From: Vibrio toranzoniae
GTDB taxonomy: Bacteria; Pseudomonadota; Gammaproteobacteria; Enterobacterales; Vibrionaceae
Length of the DNA stretch: 64,000 bases
Assembly: GCF_024347655.1 (NCBI RefSeq)
Contig: NZ_AP025515.1
Coordinates: 62,001-126,000 of the forward strand
Direction of reading: 5' to 3'
In this document: piece after piece, positions 7,175 to 16,537 of the stretch
How positions within the stretch are numbered: position 1 is the first letter of the stretch
How the letters are laid out: each line of letters opens with the position of its first letter
Program-made: the position numbers and the translations under genes
The notes under the pieces: model-generated
Seen by the model: the letters and a program-made list of their open reading frames with translations, nothing else
The model's database searches: none
Told to the model about the DNA's origin: nothing

Positions 7175-9271
7175 ATGTTTTCAAAGAGCCCATTGGCTTT
7201 AGTGATCGGCGCGGTATTGGCTTCGCCAGCAGTATTGGCAGAAACAGCACAAACAGACGAGCATATGGTCGTAGAAGGTCGTGATTATGGCTACAAGGCC
7301 GATACGAACACCACTGCAATGCGCATGGAAGCAACTCAGTTAGAGACTCCGGGACAAGTTTCAGTAATCGATGAGCAAATCATCGATGAACAGCGTGCAA
7401 CAACGCTTGGTGACGTTCTGAAGAATGATGCGAGTGTAAGTGCGGGTGGTACAAGCCGTAACCGTGAGCGTTTTTCTCTACGTGGCTTCTCTGTAGGGAG
7501 CTCTTCAGGCTTCCTTAAGAATGGCCAACAACACTGGTCTCACTACCGCCAACCTATCGAATTGCTAGAGCGTGTTGAAGTATTGAAAGGCCCTTCAGGT
7601 CTTCTTTATGGTATTTCTGCGCCAGGTGGTCTGATCAATATGGTCAGCAAAAAGCCAACTTACGATACGCAAGTGAGTGTTAGTCAAGATATTGGTTCTA
7701 ATGATCATTCTCGCACAACGGTCGATGTAAGCGGTGCGTTGAACGAGGCTGAAACTCTACGTGGTCGTGCAATCTTATCTAAAGAAAGTTACAACTCTTG
7801 GAGAACGTATGGTGACGGCTCTGAACCACAAACAGAACGTTTTGTTGGTGGGGTAGTTGTTGATTACGATGTAACTAAAGACGTAACAGTTTCTGTTCAT
7901 TACGACAAAACTAACGACGATGGCAGTGTCGATTCGGGCTCTTTGTACACCCTAGATGGTAATCGAGTTGGTAGCGACAAGCACATTTGGGATGCGCAGT
8001 GGTCACAGATTGAAAACGATGTTGAGAACGTTGGTTTTGATATTGCCGCTAACCTAACGGATACATGGTCAGTAAAAACAGGTTTTAACTACCAAGATTT
8101 CGAACGTATTGATATGGAAAGCTACCCAAGCTTTAAAAATATGAACCCTGATGGTACGGGTACCGTGACTCAAGGCGGTAACTACCGTCATGACAAATGG
8201 CGTTTCAGAACGGCTTATGTCGATCTTACAACAACTGCTGAGCTCGCGGACACAGAGCACAAACTATTATTCGGTGCTAACTGGTTGGGCTACAGCTACT
8301 ATCGCGGTATGGACCGTTTCAATAGTGGCGAATATGCACCAGATGCAACAGTACCAGCTCCGTCAGTGGGTCCAACATCGTTAGGCAAGATGAGTACTTA
8401 CGATACTTGGGGCTTCTATATCCAAGATTTGGTTACTATTAACGATGAATGGCAAGTTCTTGCGGGCGCTCGTTTCGACCGTAAAGTCAGTTCTGGTGTG
8501 GCAGAAGAGAACGTAGCACCTAAACTAGGCGTGATTTACCATCCAGCTTCAAACGGTAGCATTTACGCTTCTTACTCTGAAAGCTTCGAACCTCAAGGTG
8601 TTGTTTCTAGTGGCAGACGCACGTACACCAATGATGGCCAACTTCTTGATGCCGCAACTGGTGTATCGTACGAAGTAGGTACTAAGTGGGAGTTGATGGA
8701 CGAGCGCCTATTTGTATCGGGTGCAGTCTTTGACATAACTCAAGAAAACATCTCAATGGACGTAGAAGATACTGCGTCTGGTGATTGGACTAAGACACAA
8801 GGTGGTGAGCAAGTTCACCGTGGCGCTGAGTTAGGTGCGCAAGGTTTCATTTCGGAAAGATTCTCAATGTCTGGTTCTGCAATGTACTTAGACGCTGAAA
8901 TTGCTAACCATGAAACATATGGAGGTAATCGCCCTGCAGATGTACCTGAGTTTGCAGCAAGTGTTTGGTCTACTTATGCCGCAACCAACGAAGTTGATGT
9001 GAATTTAGGCCTTATCTACGAAGGTTCACGCTACGGTGATAGTGCGAACACATTTAAGAAAGATGGCTATGCTCGTGTCGATATGGGAGCTGCATATACG
9101 ATGAAATACGATGATTCTTTAGATTTTGTTGCTCGTCTAACGGTTGAAAACGTATTTGATAAAGAATACCTAGCAGGTGGTGGTTCTACTTCGTCAAGCC
9201 ATCAATTTGCAGAAGACGTAGTAATCGGCGAAGGCCGTAACTACATGGCTACACTACAGATAAAATACTAA
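7175..9271 (+). CDS. TonB-dependent siderophore receptor
   Basis: A 698-residue outer-membrane receptor that imports a ferric siderophore using TonB energy. It has a signal peptide ending in SPAVLA (about residue 22). A plug domain follows, with VSVIDEQIIDEQRATTLGDVL, FSLRGFSV and VEVLKGPSGLLYGISAPGGLIN. A 22-stranded-type barrel ends with an aromatic C-terminus (LQIKY) and the motif VENVFDKEYLAGG. The style is that of the FhuA/hydroxamate receptor group, but the ligand is uncertain. A Fur box precedes it and a terminator follows. It sits next to the TonB2 operon, its likely energy source. Confidence 0.94.
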   Translation: MFSKSPLALVIGAVLASPAVLAETAQTDEHMVVEGRDYGYKADTNTTAMRMEATQLETPGQVSVIDEQIIDEQRATTLGDVLKNDASVSAGGTSRNRERFSLRGFSVGSSSGFLKNGQQHWSHYRQPIELLERVEVLKGPSGLLYGISAPGGLINMVSKKPTYDTQVSVSQDIGSNDHSRTTVDVSGALNEAETLRGRAILSKESYNSWRTYGDGSEPQTERFVGGVVVDYDVTKDVTVSVHYDKTNDDGSVDSGSLYTLDGNRVGSDKHIWDAQWSQIENDVENVGFDIAANLTDTWSVKTGFNYQDFERIDMESYPSFKNMNPDGTGTVTQGGNYRHDKWRFRTAYVDLTTTAELADTEHKLLFGANWLGYSYYRGMDRFNSGEYAPDATVPAPSVGPTSLGKMSTYDTWGFYIQDLVTINDEWQVLAGARFDRKVSSGVAEENVAPKLGVIYHPASNGSIYASYSESFEPQGVVSSGRRTYTNDGQLLDAATGVSYEVGTKWELMDERLFVSGAVFDITQENISMDVEDTASGDWTKTQGGEQVHRGAELGAQGFISERFSMSGSAMYLDAEIANHETYGGNRPADVPEFAASVWSTYAATNEVDVNLGLIYEGSRYGDSANTFKKDGYARVDMGAAYTMKYDDSLDFVARLTVENVFDKEYLAGGGSTSSSHQFAEDVVIGEGRNYMATLQIKY

Positions 9272-9308
9272 TTTGTTGGTAGGGTGTCATTGGTAGTATA
9301 AATATTTA

Positions 9309-9337
9309 GGGGGAAGTTTAGGCTTTCCCCTTTTGTT
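9309..9337 (+). terminator. Terminator after siderophore receptor
   Basis: GGGGAAG and CTTTCCCC pair around a short loop and are followed by TTTT. Confidence 0.8.
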
Positions 9338-9385
9338 ATTTTGCTACTTCATAAAATATACCTAGTAATGTGAGTGACTTTTAAT

Positions 9386-9404
9386 GATAATGAGACTGCT
9401 TATC
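9386..9404. promoter_or_regulatory. Fur box upstream of the TonB2 operon
   Basis: GATAATGAGACTGCTTATC agrees with the classical 19-base Fur box GATAATGATAATCATTATC at 15 positions. It lies about 33 bases before the first gene of the TonB2 operon. Confidence 0.75.
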
Positions 9405-9436
9405 AATAAAACTCATTTGACCTTCTTCTATAGTAA

Positions 9437-10216
9437 ATGACTACAATTATGAATCTTTTAAAAATTAGCCTAGCACTTACCATTAGTTTGGTTGCTGTGC
9501 CTTCTATGGCAAACAGCTTGGATCAAGCTCAATCTATTCAAAACAAGACCAATAACGCGTCGGCATCGAGCCAGAAAGTTATTGATAAAAGCTCACAAGC
9601 CACTTTGATGCTTCAAGCTGAGATTGAGCGTCTGCAAGAAGAAGTGAAAAATCTCGAAGTCTATCACGATCATCTTGCCGCATTGGTTGAGAGCCAAAAC
9701 AACGAAGCCCAAAGTATTAAAGGGCAGATCGACGAAATCAAATATACACGCCAGGGTGTTGTACCTTTGATGTATCAAATGATTGATGGCCTTCAACAGT
9801 TAGTAGAGCAAGATGTGCCAATCAAGAAAGAGCAACGTCTAGAAAGAGTTGAAAAGCTACAAGCAATGATGACTCGTGCTGATGTCAGTGATGCAGAGAA
9901 ATATCGCCGTATTTTAGAAGCGTATCAAATCGAGATGGACTACGGCATTAAGTTGGGTGTTTATCAAGGCCGAGTAGCATTAACTAACGAGAAAACAATT
10001 GAGGCCGATGTTTTGTATCTGGGACGAATTTCGCTAGTGGCTCGTAACTTAAATGGCAGTCAGTATTGGTCTTGGGATCAAGTAAAAGATCAATGGCAAG
10101 AGCTTGATTCATCAATGAAACCTGAGCTAGATAAAGCTTATGATGTTGCTAGCCAGCAAGCGGCACCAAGCTTAATTACTTTACCTGTTTCTTTAACTGT
10201 TGCGGAGGTTAAGTAA
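9437..10216 (+). CDS. DUF3450 periplasmic protein of the TonB2 operon
   Basis: A 259-residue exported protein with a signal peptide ending near SMANS (about residue 26). A long coiled coil (about residues 50-110; AEIERLQEEVKNLEVYHDHL) and a globular C-terminal part with SQYWSWDQVKDQWQ follow. This matches the DUF3450 family, regularly the first gene of Vibrio TonB2 loci. Its stop codon overlaps the start of ttpC (TAATG). The role is unproven; by position it assists the TtpC-ExbB2-ExbD2-TonB2 complex. An ATG at 9449 is an alternative start. Confidence 0.85.
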   Translation: MTTIMNLLKISLALTISLVAVPSMANSLDQAQSIQNKTNNASASSQKVIDKSSQATLMLQAEIERLQEEVKNLEVYHDHLAALVESQNNEAQSIKGQIDEIKYTRQGVVPLMYQMIDGLQQLVEQDVPIKKEQRLERVEKLQAMMTRADVSDAEKYRRILEAYQIEMDYGIKLGVYQGRVALTNEKTIEADVLYLGRISLVARNLNGSQYWSWDQVKDQWQELDSSMKPELDKAYDVASQQAAPSLITLPVSLTVAEVK

Positions 10217-11592
10217 TGAACTTACAGCCATTAGCAGTATTACTTTGTATTACATCACTTTCATTTTCTGCTTTTTCTGCATCAGATACGACGGCTCAAC
10301 TCGTTAATAAAGCTAAATCAGAGAGTCGTGCTCAAGCTTCCCACAACGTTGTTCGTGAATCTGAATTCAAAAGAACAGAGCAAGAGCTGAAAGCGATCAA
10401 AGCACAACTGGCAACGAAGCGAGCTTCAATCCAAGCCGCTACAGATGCGTTGACCAGAACCTTCAGTGAAAACGAAAACAAACTTGCACGTTTAGAAGAG
10501 AAGCTTCGTTTAGAAACGGGCAGTTTAGGCGAGTTGTTTGGTGTTGTTCGTCAAAATGCAAAAGAGTTAGGTGCCGAATTAAATTCCACGATCAATAGCG
10601 TGGATCGTGGCGCACATACAGAGACTGTCAATCAGATCATTGACGCTAAATCACTGCCATCAATGCCACAACTATCGGGTCTTTGGGCGAGCATGAATGA
10701 GCAGATTCAAGCGAGCTCAGAGCTTAGCAAATCTCAAATTGCGTTCATCAATGGTGAAGGAAACACACAAACCGTTGATGCTTACCGACTAGGTTCAATT
10801 GGGCTAGTTACAGAGCAAGGCTACGTGAGCTGGAACACCCAACGTGAGGATGCGATTGCGTATCTAAAACAACCATCGAATGGCCCGACTTTGGCGTCAC
10901 TTTCTTCGTTAGCGAATGGTGAAGTGTCTAACGTGGTTGTCGATCCTTCTCGCGGTTTTATGTTGGAGCAGTTGGCGTTATCACCAAGCCTAGCCGATCG
11001 CCTTCAAGCTGGTGGCGTAGTCGGTAAAGTGATTCTTGGTTTACTTGCAATTGGTTTGATTATCGCGCTGGTTCGTGGTGTTTCTTTGATGATTGCTCGT
11101 CAAAAAATTCGTTCTCAATTGAAAAATTCAGAGCAAGCGGGTGACAACCCACTTGGCCGTATCCTTGCCGTTTATGACAAAGAGCAAAACCAAACGGTTG
11201 AAGCCCTTGAGCTAAGACTGCTAGAAGCGGTGGTTGATGAGCAAACTCATTTAGAGAAAGGTTTATCAATGCTGAAACTGCTTGCTGCTCTTGCCCCTAT
11301 GCTTGGCCTACTTGGTACGGTTACCGGCATGATCGAGACATTCCAAGTGATCACCCAGTTTGGTAATGGCGACCCTAAAGTGATGGCGGGTGGTATTTCT
11401 ATGGCTCTAGTGACCACTGTACTTGGCCTTGTTGCAGCCATGCCACTTCTTCTTGCACACAACATTCTTAGCACTCAGGCAGAAAATATTCGCAATATTC
11501 TTGAGAAACAAGGTATTGGCCTTGTGGCTGAGCAAGCAGAAAAGACGATTGAATCAAACGCTGTTGTTTCATCAGTTGGGACTGCTGCGTAA
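10216..11592 (+). CDS. ttpC: TtpC, MotA/TolQ/ExbB-type proton channel protein of TonB2 system
   Basis: A 458-residue protein. It has a signal peptide, a periplasmic coiled-coil region (about residues 35-110), a membrane helix near 270-290, and a C-terminal MotA/TolQ/ExbB domain with the helices LLAALAPMLGLLGTVTGMIETF and ISMALVTTVLGLVAAMPLL. In Vibrio, TtpC is an extra component required by the TonB2 system for siderophore uptake. It differs from true ExbB by its large N-terminal extension. A GGAGG ribosome site lies before the ATG, and the gene overlaps its neighbours at both ends, showing a tightly coupled operon. Confidence 0.92.
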   Translation: MNLQPLAVLLCITSLSFSAFSASDTTAQLVNKAKSESRAQASHNVVRESEFKRTEQELKAIKAQLATKRASIQAATDALTRTFSENENKLARLEEKLRLETGSLGELFGVVRQNAKELGAELNSTINSVDRGAHTETVNQIIDAKSLPSMPQLSGLWASMNEQIQASSELSKSQIAFINGEGNTQTVDAYRLGSIGLVTEQGYVSWNTQREDAIAYLKQPSNGPTLASLSSLANGEVSNVVVDPSRGFMLEQLALSPSLADRLQAGGVVGKVILGLLAIGLIIALVRGVSLMIARQKIRSQLKNSEQAGDNPLGRILAVYDKEQNQTVEALELRLLEAVVDEQTHLEKGLSMLKLLAALAPMLGLLGTVTGMIETFQVITQFGNGDPKVMAGGISMALVTTVLGLVAAMPLLLAHNILSTQAENIRNILEKQGIGLVAEQAEKTIESNAVVSSVGTAA

Positions 11593-12152
11593 TGGATATT
11601 TTGTCGGGTTCTCTATTACCAGCGAGTTGGTTAACGAGTGACTGGCTGCTGTCTTTATCAAGCTTTATGGAGCAGGGCGGTTTCGTTCTGTGGTGGCTAG
11701 CGGCTGTTGTCCTTGTTTATTGGGTGCTTGTGGTAGAACGCGTGCTTTATCTTGCGTTCTACTTTCCAAAGCAACGTAAAGTGTGGGTTGAGAAGTGGCG
11801 TGAAAGAGAAGAGCACTCTTCTTGGCATGCTAAAGCCATTCGTGAAGGCTGGTTGGGGCAGGCAAGTATCTTGCTACATCAAAATTTGAACTTTATTAAA
11901 CTGTTAGTCGCTATTTGTCCGATGTTGGGTCTGCTAGGTACCGTAACCGGTATGATCTCTGTTTTTGATGTCATGGCGACTCAAGGCAGCAGCGACCCTA
12001 AATTAATGGCTTCAGGTATCTCGTTGGCGACACTGCCGACCATGGCAGGTATGGTCGCGGCATTAGCGGGGATGTTTGTTCATGCTCGCTTAGCAAAAGT
12101 GTGTAGCCGCTTGGAATTAAAATTAGAAAAATCTTTAAGGAGTCAACGATGA
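11592..12152 (+). CDS. exbB2: ExbB2 proton channel subunit
   Basis: A 186-residue ExbB. It has one membrane helix near residues 30-53 (FVLWWLAAVVLVYWVLVVERVLY) and the conserved C-terminal pair ICPMLGLLGTVTGMISVF and LATLPTMAGMVAALAGMFVH. With ExbD2 it forms the proton-driven motor that energises TonB2. It starts inside the stop of ttpC and overlaps the exbD2 start by four bases. Its helices repeat the TtpC C-terminal pattern, so the two are paralogous channel subunits of one complex. Confidence 0.93.
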   Translation: MDILSGSLLPASWLTSDWLLSLSSFMEQGGFVLWWLAAVVLVYWVLVVERVLYLAFYFPKQRKVWVEKWREREEHSSWHAKAIREGWLGQASILLHQNLNFIKLLVAICPMLGLLGTVTGMISVFDVMATQGSSDPKLMASGISLATLPTMAGMVAALAGMFVHARLAKVCSRLELKLEKSLRSQR

Positions 12153-12553
12153 GACTCGGTCGACGTCATTCTAAAAACGAAGAGGCTCAAATAGACCTAA
12201 CTTCGATGCTTGATATTGTATTTATCATGCTCATTTTCTTTATTGTGACCAGTTCATTCGTGCGTGAATCCGGAGTTGAAGTCAATCGTCCGCAAGCTTC
12301 TAACGTGGTTAGCCAAAAAGATGCCGGTATCTTCGTTGCTATCACATCGGCTAACGATATCTTCATTGATAAACGTGTTGTGGATGTAGAACGTGTTCAA
12401 GCAACACTAGAACACTTGTTGCTAGAACAACCTGATGCATCTTTAGTGATTCAAGCGGATGAACACGCATACAACGGTACGGTTGTTAAAGTAATGGATG
12501 CCGCTAAAGGTGCAGGCGTGAAAAACATAGCGCTTGCTGCTGATAAGCGATGA
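12149..12553 (+). CDS. exbD2: ExbD2 motor subunit
   Basis: A 134-residue ExbD/TolR protein. It has a short cytoplasmic N-terminus, one membrane helix with the essential aspartate (IDLTSMLDIVFIMLIFFIVT, Asp about residue 22), and a periplasmic domain ending in VMDAAKGAGVKNIALAAD. It partners ExbB2 to convert the proton gradient into motion of TonB2. Overlap with exbB2 and a strong GGAGG site for the next gene mark the operon. Confidence 0.94.
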   Translation: MRLGRRHSKNEEAQIDLTSMLDIVFIMLIFFIVTSSFVRESGVEVNRPQASNVVSQKDAGIFVAITSANDIFIDKRVVDVERVQATLEHLLLEQPDASLVIQADEHAYNGTVVKVMDAAKGAGVKNIALAADKR

Positions 12554-12572
12554 TCTTGGAGGATCTTTATAA

Positions 12573-13193
12573 ATGATTCGCCTATTTCTTGCTCTACCGT
12601 TAGCGGGAGCATTGGGCTTAGCTCTGTTTTCTTTCATGGCTTGGATGGTTGATAATGGCCATCAACGTTCATCAGATAACAGCGAAACGTTAAGTTTCAA
12701 CATGGTGATGGTGGAACAAGAACAAGAAGTTCAAAGAAGACAGCGCGCAGTTCCTGAAAAACCTGAAATGCCTGAACCGCCACCGGAAGCGCAAACGTCT
12801 CAGTCACAAGCTGAAGTTACGCCTCTGAATTCGATGTCTTCTTTGCCTTCACTGGATTTGAATACATCCATTGATGGTCTAGCGATTAACGCACCGACAT
12901 TTTCTGATTTTGGGTCAAACCAACAGGCAATGCCTCTGTATCGAGTAGAGCCTCGTTACCCAGCAAAAGCGCTTAAGCGCGGTGCTGAAGGTCATGTGAT
13001 TATGTCTTTTACTATCGATGAAACGGGACGCCCAGTTGACATTGAAGTCACTGATGCAAACCCACGTCGTATGTTTGAACGTGAAGCGATGAGAGCACTT
13101 AAAAAATGGAAATATCAACCGAAAGTCGTCGATGGAAAAGCGATAGCTCAGGTTGGTCAAACCGTGAAACTAGAGTTTAAGTTGGCAAAATGA
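12573..13193 (+). CDS. tonB2: TonB2 energy transducer
   Basis: A 206-residue TonB. It has an N-terminal membrane anchor (LFLALPLAGALGLALFSFMAW), a short Pro/Glu/Gln linker (about residues 60-85) and a C-terminal domain with YRVEPRYPAKALKRGAEGHV and MFEREAMRALKKWKYQP. The linker is short compared with E. coli TonB, as expected for Vibrio TonB2. It contacts TonB boxes of outer-membrane receptors, probably including the receptor at 7.2 kb. The last four bases overlap the TPR gene. Confidence 0.94.
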   Translation: MIRLFLALPLAGALGLALFSFMAWMVDNGHQRSSDNSETLSFNMVMVEQEQEVQRRQRAVPEKPEMPEPPPEAQTSQSQAEVTPLNSMSSLPSLDLNTSIDGLAINAPTFSDFGSNQQAMPLYRVEPRYPAKALKRGAEGHVIMSFTIDETGRPVDIEVTDANPRRMFEREAMRALKKWKYQPKVVDGKAIAQVGQTVKLEFKLAK

Positions 13194-14368
13194 TGAAACA
13201 GATATGGATATTAGTGGGCTTGTTGTTAATGCCCCTTACAACACAAGCAAAAGACCTAACCCAATATACTGCAATTCGTGTTCAAAAGGCGCATAAGCTG
13301 GCTCAAGATGAACAGGTTAAACAAGCGATTGACGTACTTGCAGGCTTGGAGCTTTCTAAAGGCTACGATAAGGCGTACGTTGCTCGAATGTTGGGTGTGT
13401 TTTATTGGCAAGAGGGTAAAACGGATGCGGCAATTAAACAGCTTACTTATGCGGTCGACAGTAATTTACTGGTGGATGAACAAGCTTGGGTAACGAAGCG
13501 CATGCTTGCTGATTTGTTGTTAAATGATCAGCAGTTCAAAAAAGCGCTTCCGCACTACTACCAGCTAGTAAAAACGGCCCCAGAAACGGAAAAGAAAGAC
13601 ACGCTTTGGATGCGAATTGCACAATCGGAATACCAAATTGAAAACTGGTCGAAAGTCCTAGTTGCCATCGGTAACCACGACAAGTTTAATTCGAAACCAG
13701 AGTTATCATCTCTATCGCTAAAACTCGGCGCACAGCTCCAGTTAAAGCAGTGGAAGCAGTCTATTCCTACACTGGAAAGCCTTATTGAACTCCAACCAGA
13801 GAAAGATAACTGGTGGCGTCAACTTGTGGGTATTCAGTTAAGACTAGAACGTAACCGTGATGCATTGAACACACTAGCACTGGCTGATTTACAAGGCGTT
13901 GAGCTGAAAAACTCAGATCGCCGCTTGTTAGCACAGCTTTACGCGAAACGCGGCATTCCAGAGCGTGCTGCTCAAGAGATCGCTAAGTTAGATGATGCGA
14001 ACAGTGATGTTCAGCTTCTGGCTGAGCAAGCAACCTACTGGCAGTTAGCTAAAGAGTGGGACAGTGCCATTGAAGTGTGGACGCTAGCGGCTAAAAAAGA
14101 CATCCAATATCATTGGAATGTCGCTCAGCTGTTGGTTCAGCAAGGTTACTATGATCGAGCGCTGGTTGTTCTCGACAAAGTGAAAGACAAAAACAAACAG
14201 GCCGACGTTGCTTTAGCTAAAGTACGATCATGGTATAAGCTAAAGAACCTAGATAACGCTCTTGCTCAAGCGAAGCGTGCGAACAACATCGATCCCTCGT
14301 CTGAAGCAAAAGGTTGGATTAAATATCTGACTCAGCTTAGAACAGTCAGCGATAACGGAAATGTCTAA
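13190..14368 (+). CDS. Exported TPR protein of the TonB2 operon
   Basis: A 392-residue protein with a signal peptide (LVGLLLMPLTTQAKD) and then helix-turn-helix tetratricopeptide-like repeats over nearly its whole length, such as GYDKAYVARMLGVFYWQEGK and GYYDRALVVLDKVKDKNKQ. It is the last gene of the operon and is followed by a strong terminator. It is conserved at this position in Vibrio TonB2 loci as far as I recall. It is likely a periplasmic scaffold; the function is not established. Confidence 0.85.
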   Translation: MMKQIWILVGLLLMPLTTQAKDLTQYTAIRVQKAHKLAQDEQVKQAIDVLAGLELSKGYDKAYVARMLGVFYWQEGKTDAAIKQLTYAVDSNLLVDEQAWVTKRMLADLLLNDQQFKKALPHYYQLVKTAPETEKKDTLWMRIAQSEYQIENWSKVLVAIGNHDKFNSKPELSSLSLKLGAQLQLKQWKQSIPTLESLIELQPEKDNWWRQLVGIQLRLERNRDALNTLALADLQGVELKNSDRRLLAQLYAKRGIPERAAQEIAKLDDANSDVQLLAEQATYWQLAKEWDSAIEVWTLAAKKDIQYHWNVAQLLVQQGYYDRALVVLDKVKDKNKQADVALAKVRSWYKLKNLDNALAQAKRANNIDPSSEAKGWIKYLTQLRTVSDNGNV

Positions 14369-14409
14369 CTGCTGATAGTGAAAAAAGGAAGATAAAAACA
14401 AATAAGCAA

Positions 14410-14447
14410 AAGGGTGTCATCTGATGGTTCAAATGACACCCTTTTTA
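14410..14447 (+). terminator. Terminator of the TonB2 operon
   Basis: AAGGGTGTCAT and ATGACACCCTT form a long stem followed by a T run. Confidence 0.88.
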
Positions 14448-14494
14448 ATTCTGGCGGCTAAAGTTCATTCCGTTTTACTGTTTGGATAAATTGC

Positions 14495-14815
14495 TTAAGG
14501 GCTGCACATCGTGCCACTAGACGTTGCGCTTTGAATCACGCCTCCGGTGCCAGCTATCCAGTTAATGGTACAATCTCGATAAGGATTCTTAAATATATAT
14601 AAAGTATAACCATTATCTAATGGCTTCTTCGTCTCAATCCAAGCATAGTTTCGAGATGCCCAAAAACTGATAGGGCGTGAGCGTTCAGTTAGATACTGTT
14701 CTTGTACATCAGTTATGTCTGAACCGATATATTCTTGGATGCGCTCTTCCGTGTTGGTTATTTGGCCAGTACACGCAGTTGCTAGCGTAGCAAAAGCCAA
14801 AACAATAATACGCAT
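14495..14815 (-). CDS. Small lipoprotein, function unknown
   Basis: A 106-residue protein with a lipoprotein signal: MRIIVLAFATLATAC, with Cys15 as the likely lipidated residue. The mature part contains IQEYIGSDITDVQEQY, then YTLYIFKNPYRDCTINWIAG with a second Cys and a third near the C-terminus (a possible disulfide). It resembles small envelope lipoproteins of vibrios, but I recognise no named family. It is transcribed convergently with the TonB2 operon, and nothing ties it to iron uptake. Confidence 0.75.
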   Translation of the reverse strand: MRIIVLAFATLATACTGQITNTEERIQEYIGSDITDVQEQYLTERSRPISFWASRNYAWIETKKPLDNGYTLYIFKNPYRDCTINWIAGTGGVIQSATSSGTMCSP

Positions 14816-14820
14816 TTCAA

Positions 14821-15235
14821 AATCCCTTTTAGCTTAATTAGCTATCTCTAAATCGGTTATGGGTTCTATTTTTTAGCAAACCATATCAACCGATGAGTCC
14901 ATCGTTTGTTCTTGATCGTCAAAATGTTCCAACGATCAAATAGTCCTAACTTTCGTTCCTTAACGCCACAGCGCTTATTTTAAACCCACCACAATCGAGC
15001 ATGTTGAGGCTAAGGTTTTTTGAGGTTTGACGCTGTTATCAGTCACCTCCAATACAAGTTATCAATTACCTCTAGTACAAGCTAGCAAGAATATGCATAC
15101 AGCTCGATGACTTCCGATGTAATGTTATGTAAATCTCCTTACATCGCTCGGCAAACGTAAACAATGTAAATTGAATGCCAATACGAATTATTATCAACTA
15201 AATTGACGCCATAAAAATTATAGGTATTGGTTCGT
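14821..15235. other. 415-base intergenic region with iron-operon promoter
   Basis: The left part is the promoter side of the lipoprotein gene. The right part carries a Fur-box-like site close to the PepSY gene. No ORF or RNA gene is seen. A short repeat (CCTC[CT]A[AG]TACAAG, 15046-15080) occurs twice. Confidence 0.55.
15180..15198. promoter_or_regulatory. Fur box upstream of the PepSY-metal ABC operon
   Basis: AATACGAATTATTATCAAC matches about 13-14 of 19 Fur consensus positions, with an almost perfect right half (ATTATCA). It lies about 38 bases before the first gene. Confidence 0.6.
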
Positions 15236-15865
15236 ATGTCGCTAAAAAGTAGGGCAGTTCAATCATGGGCTCGTCGACTTCATGTTTATATTTCAATGGC
15301 GCTTCTGTTCGTTGTTCTTTTCTTCTCAGTAACAGGTATAACCCTCAATCGACCTGAGTTATTTGAATTAAGTCATCCCAATATCCAGCGCTCTACGTTA
15401 ACGCTTCCTACGAGTTTGTTCACGATCCAAAACGGTCGATTAAAAGCTGATGAGCCTGCTTTCGAGATGTTTCTGTTTGAAGAAGCCAATCTGTCTGGTG
15501 TTCCTTCCGGCTTAGACATCTACGCGGAGATTGAAGACGGTGAGTTGCTGATCGGGGAAGTGTCCATGGACTTTAAAGGGCCAGGTTACAACGCTTCTGT
15601 ATTTGTCGACGTGACGTCTGAAATGGTCGAAGTCGAAACCACCAATTACGGCGTTATCGCGCTTTTGAATGATCTACATAAAGGGCGTAATAGTGGTGAA
15701 GTTTGGAAATGGTTTATCGATATCACAGCACTACTGATGATCTTCTTTGTACTTACTGGCGTGTGTTTACTGTTACCTAAGAAAAAAACACTGAATACCT
15801 CTATAAAATGGACAGTGTTTGGGTCTGCAATCTCACTTGTTATCTATTTTGTCGCCGTGCCTTAA
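15236..15865 (+). CDS. PepSY-associated membrane protein (FpvG-like)
   Basis: A 209-residue inner-membrane protein. It has a first helix at about residues 18-38 after an RRLHVYISMALL motif, a periplasmic region, then LLNDLHKGRNSGEVWKWFIDITALLMIFFVLTG and a last helix. The RxLH and H-K-G-R motifs are typical of PepSY-associated membrane proteins, several of which act as heme-bearing ferric reductases. It heads the operon behind a Fur box. By position it parallels FpvG, which reduces siderophore-bound iron in Pseudomonas. That role is inference. The ATG at 15236 is preferred to the TTG three codons earlier. Confidence 0.85.
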   Translation: MSLKSRAVQSWARRLHVYISMALLFVVLFFSVTGITLNRPELFELSHPNIQRSTLTLPTSLFTIQNGRLKADEPAFEMFLFEEANLSGVPSGLDIYAEIEDGELLIGEVSMDFKGPGYNASVFVDVTSEMVEVETTNYGVIALLNDLHKGRNSGEVWKWFIDITALLMIFFVLTGVCLLLPKKKTLNTSIKWTVFGSAISLVIYFVAVP

Positions 15866-15935
15866 CGCTTATTCGATTAATGAATCGGATTGAGTAATGA
15901 ATAAAAGGTTAAACGGATTTAAAAGGTTGTTAAAC

Positions 15936-16454
15936 ATGAAAAAAATGAACTGGAGCAAGATACTTCTTGCTTTGTCTCTTTTGCCAAGCCTAGGTATGGC
16001 AAAAGCAATTCCTGACACGGCAAAACTGGATGTGAACTTCGAGCTACCGAAGATTGATACTTCAATGTATGCCCGTCCATACGTTGCGGTCTGGATTGAA
16101 AACAGTGAACGAAAGTCAGTGAAAACGATTGAACTTTGGGTCGGTAAAGACGAATGGCTTAAAGATTTGCGTAGCTGGTGGCGAAAGGTTGGACGCTACG
16201 ATCGTGAATTGGTTGATGCTGTGACATCAGCTACACGTCCTGCTGGGAACTATCGATTTGTTTGGGATGGTAAGAGTGACAGCGGTGAAATCCTAGAGCA
16301 AGGCGAGTACACGGTTCATATCGAAGTCGTTCGCGAACATGGTGGTCGTAACTATCTTCGTCAAAAAGTATCACTTATTGATACAAACGCGTCTTATGAA
16401 TTAAAGGCAACGGAAGAGACGGGGAAAATCACTCTTAACTATATCGCTAAATAA
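15936..16454 (+). CDS. DUF2271 periplasmic protein
   Basis: A 172-residue exported protein with signal peptide KILLALSLLPSLGMAKA. The mature protein has a beta-rich fold with YVAVWIENSERKSVKTIELW, then LRSWWRKVGRYDRELVDAVTSAT and GNYRFVWDGKSDSGEILEQGEY, which are DUF2271 signatures. The FlgD-like ending suggests an immunoglobulin-like domain. Such genes commonly sit beside PepSY proteins. AAAAGG nine bases before ATG 15936 favours this start over one 13 codons upstream. It is likely a periplasmic partner in metal or flavin handling; the function is unproven. Confidence 0.85.
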   Translation: MKKMNWSKILLALSLLPSLGMAKAIPDTAKLDVNFELPKIDTSMYARPYVAVWIENSERKSVKTIELWVGKDEWLKDLRSWWRKVGRYDRELVDAVTSATRPAGNYRFVWDGKSDSGEILEQGEYTVHIEVVREHGGRNYLRQKVSLIDTNASYELKATEETGKITLNYIAK

Positions 16455-16537
16455 AAAAGCGTGAACAGAATAAACAGCATCCCTCGCAGGCTTAGGTTAA
16501 GCGACACGGCTAAAAATTATAAATAATGGAATTGAAC